64,000 nt of DNA, taken from contig CM075350.1 in assembly GCA_037693485.1 (NCBI GenBank), positions 125,920,001 through 125,984,000 on the forward strand, read 5' to 3'. The position numbers were made by a program, and so were the translations under genes. The notes beneath the pieces were generated by a model. It was not told the origin of the DNA. It ran no database searches and saw only the letters and a program-made list of their open reading frames with translations. This document shows positions 45,216 through 57,951 of the stretch, in pieces. Within the stretch, counting starts at the first letter, position 1. The number at the start of each line of letters is the position of its first letter. Source of the DNA: Kitagawia praeruptora (Eukaryota; Streptophyta; Magnoliopsida; Apiales; Apiaceae).

Positions 45216-46001
45216 TTAGAGCAATTCCAACAGGCACCTTATTCGGCATCCTAAGTTAAATTATAACAAAATTGATGCAAAAACCAAGTCCAACAATTTC
45301 CTAAAAGTTCTCAAAAATTTAAGAGCACTTCCAACCTCCTTAAGAGCCTCTCTTCTCTCCTTTTCTATTATTTTAATAATATACATGACTCCAACTTAGT
45401 CTTTCATACAGTAGTATTCATAAAGTAGTGTTGATCAACAACCATGAAGTCACGGTGCACTACCAGTGACCCGGTGCCTTCAAGTCACGGGTGTTTTTTT
45501 TTTTTTTTTTAAAGATGGATATGGTATCATTAAATGTCGAATAAAGATATAATAATAAAAAGGAAAATGTTAATCACAACCCTTAGGGTTATGGTTAAGG
45601 TGTTATGTGGTAGTTTTTAATTGGCTCAAGGTTATGGCCCACTTGCAAAAAAGTATGTGCCCCCATGCATTCACATAAATCATCCAATAAAAATCCACCA
45701 CATGGCAAAAATTAGTTCTTAAACATAGCCCTAAGGGCTGTTGTTAATAGGACCCTAATAAAAAATATGGATATCGTATTATTTTAATCTAAATTCATTA
45801 ATATTGATATAAATTAAATGTTGAATATACCACCATGTAATAATGATATCAATAAAGATATAATAATAAAAATATTTATAAATATAGTTAATTAGTAAAA
45901 AAATGAATAAGGAGTAAGTTTAGAAGGATTGTTGGAAAAATGTTTGATTTAATAACATTATTTGTAGGAAGCATGCAAGTAAATTGTTGGAATTGCTCTA
46001 A
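45216..46001. mobile_element. MITE-like element with 17-bp terminal inverted repeats
   Basis: TTAGAGCAATTCCAACA at 45216 is mirrored exactly by TGTTGGAATTGCTCTAA at 45985-46001. The interior is AT-rich and non-coding, with a T-run near 45498 and a second MITE inserted at 45569-45748. GAGCA(A/T)(T/C)TCCAAC-type ends are common in plant MITEs. Superfamily is unclear. Confidence 0.5.
45569..45748. mobile_element. Small MITE-like inverted repeat
   Basis: GTTAATCACAACCCTTAGGG at the left matches, imperfectly and inverted, CCCTAAGGGCTGTTGTTAAT at the right, giving arms of about 30 bp around a 120-bp non-coding core. Confidence 0.5.
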
Positions 46002-46178
46002 ATGCCTCCAAAATTTAGTTTAAAAGATGGCTAGTTTTTTTTTTTTTTTTTTGAATAAAATCGAACTTGCATAAATAATAGAATCCAACTCCAAAAAGTG
46101 AACAAGAAAATTAGGCCACTCTCCTGCGTCTGGCATAGAATTAATAGCTAATAATAACTCTAAAACAAACCTGATTTT

Positions 46179-48103
46179 ATGAGTACAGAACATCTCTGCA
46201 TCTCTCTCCTCAATCTGTGTAAGTCTTTAAAATCTACTATCAAACAAGTTCATGCTCTTGCCTATAAAACTGGCCTTAAAAACGACCCATTAATCGCCGG
46301 AAAATTTCTTCTCCACTGTGAAGTATTGATCACCGATGCTCTCGACTACGCACACCGTCTGTTTCTTGATTTCCCTGAACCAGATGTGTTCATGTACAAT
46401 ACCCTTATTCGTGGCTTCTCTGAATCTAATTTTAGGCACAAGGCTTTTAGTACATTTGTGGAAATGTGTCGAAATTCGAACCCTGATAGCTATTCTTTTG
46501 CTTTTATTCTCAAAGCGGCAGCTCTTTCGAGGTGTTTCAGGAGTGGTATTCAGTTGCATTGTTTAGGTGTGAAGTATGGGCTTAATACTCCCGTTTGTTT
46601 GTTGGGACTACATTGGTGAGCATGTATGCGGAATGTGGGGTTTGAGGTTTGCACGGAAGGTGTTTGATGAAATGCCTGAGAGAAATGTTGTGGCGTGGAA
46701 TGCGATGGTTACTGGGTTTTTTAGGTGCGGTGATATGAACGGTGCGGATGAAATTTTTGGGTTGATGCCGATGAGGGATTTGAATTCTTGGAATGTGATG
46801 CTTGCGGGGTATGTGAAGGCGGGGGAGGTGGAGGTTGCGGAGAAGTTTTTTTTTGAAGATTCCGGATAAGGATGGTGTTTCTTGGAGTACTATGATTGTT
46901 GGGTTTGCTCAGAATTGTTGTTTTGATGAGGCTTTTGGTTATTTTAGAGAGATGCTACGAATTGGAATGATACCGAATGAGGTGAGTTTGACTGGAGTTC
47001 TGTCTGCATGCTCACAAGCTGGAGCATTTGAGTTTGCAAAAATCTTACATGCATTTATGGAGAAATCGGGGTTGGTTTGGATTAGTTCTGTGAATAATGC
47101 TCTATTCGATACTTACTCTAGATGTGGTAATGTGTGCATGGCACTTTTGATCTTTGAAAGAATGCAGGGAGAAAAGAGTGTGATTTCGTGGACATCAATG
47201 ATTGCTGGATTAGCAATGCAAGGGTATGCTGAGAAGGCACTGGCTCTTTTCATGGAGATGGAAGCGTCTGGACTAAGGCCTAATGGCATTACTTTCATTT
47301 CTATCCTTTATGCATGTAGTCATGCTGGGTTGATTGAAGAAGGATGTAGATACTTTTCTGAGATGAAAGAAAAATATGGCATAGAACCTGCAATTGAGCA
47401 TTATGGTTGTATGGTTGATTTATATGGTCGTGCTGGACAATTGCACAGGGCATACGATTTCATATTAAAAATGCCAATACCTCCGAATCCCATTATTTGG
47501 AGGACTCTTCTTGGGGCTTGCAGCATTCATGGTAACATTGAATTAGCTGAGCAGGTGAGGAAAAGGTTATTTGAGATGGATCCATACAATTCTGGTGACC
47601 ATGTTTTGTTGTCAAATATATATGCCGTTGCCGGTAACTGGAAGGATGTCGCCACTGTGAGAAACTCAATGACAAGTCATAAGTTAAATAAAACTCCAGG
47701 TTGGAGCATGATAGAAGTTGACAAGGTTATGTACAATTTTGTGGCAGGTGAAAAGTGAAATAAGATCACAGGAGAGGTTTATGATAAGCTTGAGGAGATT
47801 ATGTTGAAGTTAAAAGTAGGAGGATACGTACCAGAGTCTGGAGGTGTTTTGCATGATGTGGAAGATGAAGAAAAGGAAGATGCGGTGTCTAAGCACAGTG
47901 AGAAGCTTGCCGTTGCATTTGGGATGACAAGGTTGTGTAAAGGGAGAGTGCTGAGAATTGTTAAGAACTTAAGGGTGTGTACGGATTGTCATACGGTGAT
48001 GAAGTTGATATCCAAGGTTTATGAATTAGAGATAGTGCTGAGAGATAGAAGTCGTTTCCATTCTTTTAAAGATGGTTTGTGTTCGTGTAAAGACTACTGG
48101 TGA
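46179..48103 (+). pseudogene. DYW-class pentatricopeptide repeat protein, broken by frameshifts and a stop
   Basis: Intron-less gene from ATG 46179 encoding a PLS-type PPR protein with E and DYW domains, closest by memory to Arabidopsis At1g74630. Visible repeats include DVFMYNTLIRGFSESNFRHK, NVVAWNAMVTGFFRCGDMNG, DGVSWSTMIVGFAQNCCFDE and PNGITFISILYACSHAGLIE. The E region follows, then a DYW deaminase tail with KHSEKLAVAFG, CTDCHTVMKLISKVY and the terminal residues DYW. Such proteins enter mitochondria or plastids and help C-to-U RNA editing. The frame is broken near 46590, near 46640 and in the T-run at about 46850. An in-frame TGA lies at 47756-47758, where relatives continue. Four lesions make this a pseudogene unless the assembly is wrong; two of them are homopolymer-type. 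Confidence 0.85.
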
Positions 48104-50614
48104 TCGAGAATTGATAGTTTGGAATGTCACATAGTAAAGAAACTAGACCACCACTGGTGCAAGATTGTATTGGTGGCGAGGAGAAATAGAAGGTAGTATC
48201 ATCCTTCTTAAGAGGATTTCAGATCTGCAGAGGATGAATATAATAATTGATGGATAATGGTCACTTAGAAATGAAAAAGAATCATCGCAAGTGCTGCGAG
48301 GATCATGGAAAGCAAATCACTAAGCTTAGTGATGAGTAAAATCCACTCGAGTAAATGAGATAGGCACGGCTAAGGAAGTCTCTGAAGCAATGGATGACTC
48401 CTCAATTCTGGTTAGGCAGTACTGACATCCTGGATCGTAGCATTGTACTTACTCTATAGTTTTCCTTTATAAAAGTCTGACTTAACGTTTCCTTGCCTCA
48501 CTTTGACTTCCAGGATAAACTAATGTACTTGTCACCAAATATTATTGTCACAACTATTGTAGAGTTTAGATTTGGCTACTGACAAGTAATTAACAACTTG
48601 GTCAACTTTATATGGTGAGGTAGTTTATAATAGATGGAAATTCTCAGTAGTATCATCTTGCTATTGACTTTTATTTATGATGCTGGTTTCTTTTTTCTTC
48701 TTATTTGTGATACCTTTGTACTTGTGGTTTTGTGTTTGCAGTACTCTTAGGGTACTTAAACCCTATAAATATTACAAAATGCAGTGACACCACTAGGAAA
48801 AGTCAAGAGCATGATGGTACTATTGAGAATATCCCTTTTCTCAATTAGTGGCAGTTATGTTTGTACATGTGATTTTTAGTACATAGTATTTGAATTGAAG
48901 GCATACAGTTGAGTAAGGAAAAAGGACAACAAATCTTAATGTAAAAGGGGTATGGATGTCATTTGAGCATATTTTAATGTTTTACTAATGTTTAAGTAAC
49001 AGGGAATACTGTATATACAAAACCATAAGTACAAGGGTACCAAAATAGTGGCAACAGTTTTGGCAGAAGTCAATAGTACGATGGTACTTTTGAGAATATC
49101 CTACAATAAATAATCGTTTTATAGTGTGATTTCAGTAGAACTACACTAAGGAATTATGTGATATCTTCCTATTGTCATTGTCATGATATTACATGACAAA
49201 ATAACTGATGTTCAGTGCGTTAGCATGGATACAAAAATTTTAGTGATATAAAATTTTACTCAACACACTTTCATGAATAGGTATGGATACATTATGTCAA
49301 TAGCAAATTATGTGAAAATAGGATTGAAACATGATTTTTGAACATTAATTATTAACAAATTATATTAAAATTCATTGTGATGAAATAGAAAAGCTTGTAT
49401 CATTGTTGCCAAGAGGATTTTTGATCTGCATAAGATTTATATTATTGATAGCTGGTGGCTTATGGCTTGTATCATGTAGGTATGAAATGGAATAATCAGA
49501 AAATGCTTTGAGGACCCAGGAAAGCAAAGCACTGAGCATAGTAGGGAATAAAATTCTCTCATTGAGTAAATGATATAGGCACACTTAAAGAAGTCTCTGA
49601 GGCAATGGACAGCTCTTCTCAATCCTGGTAAGGCATTACTGAATACTGGCATCTTAGATTAATGTGCCATACTTTCAATGTTATTACCCTATAAAAGAGT
49701 GTGATTCAATACACATTCTCTTGCCTCGCCTTGACTTCCAGGATAAACTAACATATTTGTCATACCAAATTTTAAGATGTCACAACTTTTGAAGAGTTGA
49801 GGTTTGACTTAGATAATTAATTAACTCGGTAAATAACAATAGGGAATTTAGTGATATCTTCTTGCTAGTATTGTTTCAATATAACTTGGCAATTAAAATT
49901 TATGAAAAGTGAGTGAGCATGGATACAACAATTCATTGTCAAATATAATTTTAATTAAAACATTTCAAGGACTCATTTTTGTCTACTAGCACATTATGCT
50001 AATGGTAAAAATATTATATTGAAATTAAAATGAGATTACGTATTTATGTTAAATGATTGATTTTTGGTAAATAATTTATAACTAAAGTTTTGCTATTGGT
50101 TGGTTGAATGAATTTGATATTTTTTAAACATTTATTTTGTTAACAAATTGGATTGTTTGAATGAAATATTTGATTATGTAACATATGAAATTGGTTGCTA
50201 TTGGTTCGAGACATAAGTAACAAATTTATGAATTAAATTCTATAGCGGAACTAGAATATATGTGTTTAATGAAATAACTGGTTTAATGACATAAGTAATA
50301 ATGATGAATGTATTAGTTGATATAGATGAATAAACATTTATATATTAATAGTGATGAATTCAATTGGTGAATATAAAATTAAAAGAGTAGTTTTATAGAT
50401 TCTGTGGTTTTCATTATTATCTTATAAGCACAAAAGCATAACTCTCTCTAATTACAAGTTACGTGGTGTACATACAATCTATATATTTTAAAATTTTGAA
50501 TTTAAAATAGAAATTGCTTGAGCAATATTTTATGTACAACCTTAAGGGAAAAAAAATTGTGGTTAAAATACGACACATGACAAGTGATATATATATATAT
50601 ATATATGCTTTTAT
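48104..50614. other. Spacer with a diverged 0.4-kb direct repeat
   Basis: Two related blocks (about 48178-48590 and 49384-49810) lie 1.2 kb apart in the same orientation. They share GAAGTCTCTGA(A/G)GCAATGGA, TTGACTTCCAGGATAAACTA and the surrounding order. The first begins just after the PPR stop, so the blocks may be an old tandem duplication of the PPR 3' flank. The rest is AT-rich with a (TA)n run at 50587-50606; no gene is seen. Confidence 0.6.
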
Positions 50615-52686
50615 CTAGTGTATCGTAAATAATTTCTACTTTTTTTTAAGGATAAATAATTTCTACTTAATAAGTATATTAAAAATATTTTTAGTTAGTT
50701 GATAAATTTGTTGTATATATGAAATGAATGAATTTGTGTCCGAGTTTGGTGGTGGTTGGCTCATTAAAGATGTAGCTTTTACGAATTAATTTTCGTTGAC
50801 AAAGTAAATTGTGAAGGTATAAATAAGATCCTGGATTTTGTGGTTAAGATTATTATTAATTTTCTTTGAGATAGTTATTACGTAAATGATAATTGGTTCT
50901 TAGCTGGTATTAAGGAACAGTTTTATAGAAACACGATACTGTCAAGTATTGTTACTAGCTTTAAACACCTAAAAAGACCTTTTCTAATTATACATTGAGA
51001 AATAAGTGTTGTACGTGTGATTGTTTTTTTCTAAAATTTGAGTGCTTTTGTTGGATTATGCATGGAGATAATGGCACCTAAATCCTTGTTAAGGAAAAAA
51101 AAATTAATGTAAAAAATTATCACTTTTAAAATAAATGACTTTTTTCAACGTGTATTGCTAAAGTTGACTCCAGCTAAGTGCTTATGTTGGATTATGCATA
51201 GAGATATTAGCACCTAAATCCATGTTAAGGTAAAAAGTTCAATTTAAAAAGTAATCACTATTATAGTAAATTACATTTGCCAGCGAGTGTTGAGTAAATT
51301 ACGTTTGCCAATGTGTAATTATACATTGAGAAATAAGTGTTGTACGTGTGATTTTTTTTTTTCTAAAATTTGAGTGCTTATGTTGGATTATGCATGGAGA
51401 TAATAGCACCTAAATCCATGTTAAGGAAAAAAAAAATTAATGTAAAAAATAATCACTATTAAAGTAAATGACTTTTTTCGGCGAGTATTGCTAAAGGTGA
51501 CTCCAGCTAAGTGCTTATGTTGGATTATGCATGGAGATTGTGGCACCTAAATCCATGTTAAGTTAAAATGTTCAATTTAAAAAGTAATCACTATTAAAGT
51601 AAATAACGTATGCCAGTGAGTATCGCTAAAGTCGACTCTAGATTTTTATGCTGATTTTTATTCAATAACTGTAATTAATTCTAGTGTATCGTAAATAATT
51701 TCTACTTTTTTTTAGGGATAAAAATTTCTACTTAATAAGTATGTTAAAAATATTTTTAGTTAGTTGATAAATTTATTGTTTATATGAAATGAATGAATTC
51801 GTGTCCGAGTTTGGTGGTGGTTGGTTTATTAAAGATGTAGCTTTTACGAATTAATTTTCGTTGACAAAGTAAATTGTGAAGGTATAAATAAGATCCTGGA
51901 TTTTGTGGTTAAGATTATTATTAATTTTCTTTGAGATAGTTATTACGTAAATGATAATTGGTTCTTAGCTGGTATTAAGGAATAGTTTTATAGAAACACG
52001 ATACTGTCAAGTATTGTTAATAGCTTTAAACACCTAAAAAGACCTTTTCTGATTATACATTGAGAAATAAGTGTTGTATGTGTGATTGTTTTTTTCTAAA
52101 ATTTGAGTGCTTATGTTGGATTATGCATGGAGATATTGGCACCTAAATCCATGTTCAAGGAAAAAAAAATTTAATATAAAAAATAATTACTTTTAAAGTA
52201 AATGACTTCTTCGACGAGTATTGCTAAAAGTGGACTCCAGCTAAGTGCTTATGTTGGATTATGCATGGAGATATTAGCACCTAAATCCATGTTAAGGTAA
52301 AAAGTTCAATTTAAAAAGTAATCACTATTAAAGTAAATTACATTTGCCAGCGAGTATTGAGTAAATTACGTTTGCCAACGAGTAATTATACATTGAGAAA
52401 TAAGTGTTGTACGTGTGATTTTTTTTTCTTTCTAAAATTTGAGTGCTTATGTTGGATTATGCACGGAGATAATAGCACCTAAATTCATGTTAAGGAAAAA
52501 AATTTAATGTAAAAAATAATCACTATTAAAGTAAATGACTTTTTTCGGCAAGTATTGCTAAAGTTGACTCCAGTAAGTGCTTATGTTGGATTATGCATGG
52601 AGATTGTGGCACCTAAATCCATGTTAAGTTAAAAAGTTCAATTTAAAAAGTAATCACTATTAAAGTAAATAACGTATGCCAGCGAG
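50615..52686 (+). repeat. Tandemly duplicated 1066-bp segment forming the MYB promoter
   Basis: Bases 50615-51680 and 51681-52686 are two copies at a constant offset of 1066 bp, both from CTAGTGTATCGTAAATAATT to AAATAACGTATGCCAG. Each copy contains four smaller repeats around GTTGGATTATGCATGGAGAT, CACCTAAATCCATGTTAAG and GTAATCACTATTAAAGTAAA. Most small repeats end in a stretch with TTGACTCC, which contains the W-box core TTGAC. The second copy runs up to the MYB start, so it is probably promoter and 5' UTR. Confidence 0.85.
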
Positions 52687-52696
52687 AAAGATTACA

Positions 52697-54275
52697 ATGG
52701 AGAGACTATCTAGTGAAATGGGAGGAGAGATGAGGAACGGTCCATGGACTTCCGAAGAGGACCTTGTTTTGTCGTCTTTTGTTCAAGAAAATGGTCCAGG
52801 CAACTGGACATCTATTCCAACGATTACTGGTATATATATACACTTAAATATTTTTATTTCATAAAATTAATATAGCTCATTTCATCAGTTGTGTTTCTGT
52901 GTGTATATGTCTATGTGCTGGAATTTATACCTGTATATTCATTTGTTTGTTTATCAATTAACCGTTGAATGGATACTATAGGTTTGAACAGATGCGGAAA
53001 GAGTTGCAGACTTCGCTGGATGAACCATCTTAGGCCCGGAATCAAGCGGGGCAATTTCACTCCTGAGGAAGATAGAAAAATTGTCCAACTTCAGGCAATT
53101 CTGGGCAACAAGTAAAGATTTTTGCATTCATTTGGCGATTTTCTCCCTAGATTCCCTTTTTTTTTTTAACCCAAGATTCTTAATTTAATTAGGATGATCA
53201 ATTTATGTAATCTATCAGCCATTTATATAATTAATTGTGAATTTTTGATATGATGGTTTGATGTCTGTTTAATAAAGAATTTAAGATTTTATTTCCATAT
53301 CTAACTTTGAATTATATCAATATCGCTAATTTCATTTGTGCATATATTTGTAGATGGGCTAGCATAGCTCGCTATCTTCCTGGAAGGACCAACAATGATA
53401 TCAAAACCTACTGGAATTCGAATTTGAAGGAGGTAGACGAGCCCCACAGTGATGATGGTCGGCACAATGCTGGTAGTAGTGGAAATGCTACCACTGTTGT
53501 GCTTGTTCAGGACTCTGATTCTAACTCTTCCAAGAGGCATTGGGAGAAAATGCTGCAGGAAAATGTCCACTTGGCAAGAAAAGCTCTGTCGGATGCGCTC
53601 TCTTTTTCCCCACATGCCGCTATTCTGGATCGTGATGATTTATCTCTTTCACCACCAACCTATGCTCCTATTTTGGATGCTAGTCTACCCCTGATTTCAC
53701 CTGGGCTCAGCTCCCCACTTCCAATGGCAGCACCACAACTGTCGTCGGGATGTATGAGCTTCATGCCACCTCATGGCTGGAACCAAAATACTAGTCAACA
53801 GCAGCTGATGATTCCTACTTACAAACATCAATTTCGCAGCCAAGCAGCAGGTGAAATCACTCGGGCATCTGCGCCTGGGCTCAGCTCCCCACTTCCAATG
53901 GCAGCGCCACTGCTGTCGTCAGGATGTTTGAGCTTCAAACCACCTCGTGGCTGGAATCAAAAGACTAGTCACCAACAGCTGATTACTCCTGCAAATGATC
54001 ATCAGTCGCTCAGCCAAGCAGCATCCCGAATCACTCGGGCATCTAATTGCTCAACAACCACTGAGCCGTATGTTTTTAATTGTGAAAATATAGCGATATG
54101 GCTGGAGAGGTGGAATAGGGAGACTTCAAAGGAAAACAAATCTGCTGATTATCCACCTCCGCCTCCTGCTGCAGTTGCTCCTCCAGCTTTTCTTGAAGGG
54201 CAACATGAGCATGACAGCCTGCCGCAGCTGAACACGTCTATTCCTTATGATCATGCTTCTTGGCCGTTTTTCTGA
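52697..54275 (+). CDS. R2R3-MYB transcription factor
   Basis: Three exons: 52697-52829, 52982-53111 and 53354-54275, all with GT-AG borders and in-phase joins, encoding 394 residues. An upstream in-frame ATG at 52676 lies in repeat sequence that is non-coding elsewhere, so 52697 is preferred. R2 has Trp at about 17, 37 and 57. R3 has Phe at about 70 and Trp at 89 and 108, the standard plant pattern. The 130-bp middle exon is also typical. ENGPGNW in R2 resembles subgroup 1 (the MYB30/60/94/96 group), which is an inference. No bHLH-interaction signature is evident. The C-terminus contains an in-frame 174-bp duplication (53701-53874 and 53875-54048) carrying LSSGCMSFMPPHGWNQ twice, and a conserved YVFNCENIAIWLERW near the end. 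It acts in the nucleus as a DNA-binding regulator and is the only intact host gene here. Confidence 0.93.
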
Positions 54276-55689
54276 ACATTTCAACCTTCAAAGCACCCAT
54301 ACAAATACAGGAGATTCAAACATTTATTTCGCTTCGAAGTGCAGTTTTTATGTGGTGCCATTTCCTTTGGCTTGCTAGATAATGTCCTCAGCTTGTAGCC
54401 TATGAAATTTTATTTCTTGTATTTGAATCGATTTTTAAGTAATTGAGGACCTCAGTTTAAATTTCAGTTTCATATATGTACCTGTGTTTTTACCAAAAGA
54501 ATATCAAACTTGCCTAAAGGTGTTATGTTTTTAAGTGCAGCGTTCACCTGGATATGACAAAATTTGAAATCTAAACGAATTTATACGAGAAAATGACCAA
54601 ATTACACTAGTTTCCTATAGAAGCTGCCCAAAATACCCACAAACACTGAGGTCCACCCTTTTTACCCACTGTGTACGCATATTTCACATGCGTACATAGT
54701 GTACGAATCTTAATATTGCGTAGTCTTCGAACCACGCATTCCAATAATGCGTAGAGTGCGTAATGTGAGTTTTAGCATTCAATGAACAGTTGCTACGACA
54801 CGCATGTTGAGAATGCGTGGCCAGAGATGCGCATGACCAACATGCGTGTCCGAAGCTATTGTTCATCGTCTTCTCCCAGTTGCCGGACCAACTTCTCGAC
54901 CAAAACTTTGAGCCATTTGTTCACCACTTTCAGACAATCTTTCACTACCATTCTATATACCAAACTGATCGTCTCCTCACCCTCTACAAGCATGTACCCT
55001 TCCTTTTTGGTTTGTTACACCGTTAAAAGCCCCATTTCGAGTTTGTTTTCCGATTTACTTTTCCGATGTGTTTGTTCAAGCCCCTACACGGCCATAAATC
55101 AACAAAACGATGGATAAAAATGATGATACAAGTCTGATCATCATTTTTATATTCTCAGAAGTGGTGGATGTGGCCGGAAATGCGAAGAACGAAGCTGGGC
55201 GATTTCAAGGCGATTTTTGGGTCGCCTCATTACTGGAGCTGGTTGTGAGATAATGACGTCATATGACGTCATTACGCATGTTGAACATGCGTGACATGTG
55301 ATACGCATTAGAGGAATGCGTATCCCAGGCAACGCATTGGGCAAGTTGATTTGAATGGTGGTTATTTTGGTTTTTCACCCAATTTATACTTGATCATGAA
55401 AAAGTTGCGACACTCCCTGTAGAAATTATTTTTCATAAAATGTAAAAACACGTTGAATTTGATTGCAGAATTATTTTTGCAAATATTTTCAAAAAATGGA
55501 AAAATCGCAAAAAAAACTTAGAAAAATGGTATTTTTGGTAATTTTCCTAAATTTTACTCCTTAAATCAATTACTTAATACATTTAAAATTAATTTAAAAA
55601 ATGACATGGTACAAATATCATTTTATATAGAGATTTTAGTATACTCAACTTTTACAAAATCCAAACATCTATTTTGAATATTCCACAAA
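54276..55689. other. MYB 3' flank and a spacer rich in ATGCGT/ACGCAT motifs
   Basis: Bases 54276-54480 are the probable 3' UTR. From about 54660 to 55340 the hexamers ATGCGT and ACGCAT recur many times in both orientations, often as inverted pairs (for example ACGCATGTTGAACATGCGT near 55273). Frames at 54782-55117 show no domain. This may be an uncharacterised transposon, but I cannot define its ends. Confidence 0.45.
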
Positions 55690-57435
55690 TCTATACTATT
55701 ATATAAATTCCGAAATATTGAAAGTTTTGGTACCTATTTTTTGGTACCTGTTTTTTGGTACTTCGTGAATTTACTTATTTACCCTTCATTATAAAGAAAA
55801 ATAAATACACCTAAAATAAATAATAACATAATATAATTAATGGTAATTAGTCGAGATATTACCTTTTATAAACACCTAAAAACATCAATCGTATCATATC
55901 TTTCCATCATTAATATTTCCTTTCGAATTAAAACACGTTACCTTTTTAATGTAAAACAAATCTAAATTAATGGTAATTAGTTGATTGCCTTTTTCACATT
56001 AATATAATAAAATTAATGGTAATTAGTCGATTGCCTTTTCACATTTACTTTTAGTTAAACAATTTATAAACATGTTAAAATATCAATCGTATCATATCTT
56101 TCGATCATTAATATTTTTTTCGAATTAAAACACGTTACCTTTTTAATTTAAAACAAATCTAAATTAATGGTAATTGGTCGATTGCCTTTTTCATATTTAC
56201 TTTTAGTTGAACATATTATCTTTTATAAACACCTAAAAACATCAATCGTATCATATCTTTCGATCATTAATATTTTCTTTCGAATTAAAACACGTTACCT
56301 TTTTAATTTACAACAAATCTTACAATTATTAATATATATCCGAAAATATCACACCATAATTTCAATTATTAATCACACCATAATTTTCAATTATTAATAA
56401 AATATATTAAAAATCATATACGTTGTTTATAATAAAGAAACATTAGTATAATTCGTAAACATGCGTATATTAAGTTAGATCAAATTAAAATTAAAAAAAT
56501 TATCAAAAATAATGATTATATAAAAATATAATTATAATATTAAATAAAATTTATAACATAATACAAGAAATCCGTACATTGCAATACTAATAATTAACCG
56601 ATTACATTTTCAGGTAAAACATATCATCTTCCTATTTTTTCTAATTAAATTTCTTTTTTTCTAGAAATATCACGGGCAACATTAATTTTCATTTTCTATG
56701 AAACACTAGGAGCAATTTTAATTATAAATTAACATAATTAAATTATAATTAGTATAAACTAATCAATTACCTTTTTCACATAAAGCATGTCACTTTTTAT
56801 TTTTCACGTTATCTTTTCTATTTTATCTAAATAAAATATCTCATTTTTCAATTATATTAAGGGCAGTTCTATTTAATAAAATAAAATAATCATATGATAA
56901 AACTAATAATTAATTGATTAACTTTTTCAGCTAAAACGTATCATTTTTTCTATATTTTCTAAATAAAATCCCTCTTTTTCTACAAATATCATGGGCAACA
57001 TTAATTTCTCTTTTTCTAAAAACATTACGAGCAATTTTATTTAGTAAAATAACATAATTAACTTATAATTATTATAAACTAATCAATTACCTTTTTCATC
57101 TAAAACATGTTACCTTTTTAATTTTCTCTAACCAAATCCTCTCTTTTTCCAATTATATCATGGGCATTCTATTTAATAAAATAAAAAAATAATTTTAATT
57201 ACTAATAATTAACCAATTATCTTTTTCAACTAAAATCATCATATTTTCTAAATTTCTAAATAAAATCTCTCATTTTCTAGAAATATCACGGAAAACATTT
57301 ATATAATTATCATCAAATAATCTCATTTAAAAATTTAAGCATTCAAAAATAATGTTTTAAAAAATTTAATTCAAGTTAATAAAAAATATCATATATTATT
57401 AAAAAAATCCGTGCATCTCACGGGTTTTAAGCTAG
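55690..57435 (+). mobile_element. Non-autonomous Helitron
   Basis: The 5' end TCTATACTATTATATAAATT at 55690 and the 3' end CACGGGTTTTAAGCTAG at 57419-57435 match plant Helitron termini (TC start, CTRR end). The preceding base is A and the following base T, the expected AT insertion site. A stem-loop CCGTG-CATCT-CACGG (57409-57423) lies 12 bases from the end. The interior is AT-rich and has no Rep/helicase. Four diverged direct copies of a block of about 130-180 bp occur at 55840-56340; each carries ATCAATCGTATCATATCTTT and AAAACACGTTACCTTTTTAA. It must be moved in trans. Confidence 0.82.
57409..57423 (+). terminator. Helitron 3' terminal hairpin
   Basis: Five-base-pair stem CCGTG/CACGG with loop CATCT, followed by TTTTAAGCTAG. 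This is the replication stop signal of rolling-circle transposons, not a transcription terminator. Confidence 0.78.
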
Positions 57436-57765
57436 TTTTCATTAAAGTTAAAGCATCAACTATTTACAAAATGGAATATTATAATTAGAAGTCCAATCAT
57501 CAACTACATCTAATAATCAATTTTTGTAACAAGTGGTGATGTTTTACATGATTTAGTAAAGGATCTCTTGCAAATCTGCAGAATCAACTATATAGATTTT
57601 CTAATAATTGAGTTGACCATCTTTCTTTTACTAATATGATTAAAAATACGGATATTTACATAAATACATAAGATTTTAATAATTATTTCCAATTTTACTA
57701 CCACCCAACTATCTTTTCACTTCTATAAAATCATTTTTTCAAAAATACTACCTCATTATACTTTT
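57436..57765. other. AT-rich spacer, nothing recognised
   Basis: No open frame or repeat of note, apart from AAAAATACTACCTCATTAT near 57741, which resembles the start of the palindrome that follows. Confidence 0.4.
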
Positions 57766-57895
57766 ATGTTTTCAAAATTCCAAAAATACTACCTTCCTCA
57801 ATTGCAACTTTTGCAACCTCATTTGCAACTTCCAGTTTTCAAATTTCTGATTTCATGTTCTGGGGTTCAGATGTCATTTTCGACCTCTTTTTTGG

Positions 57896-57951
<56 letters not shown>

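Noticed and set aside
52676..52696. Upstream ATG as the MYB start
   Set aside because: This stretch is part of the duplicated promoter repeat and is non-coding in the other copy; the ATG at 52697 fits better.
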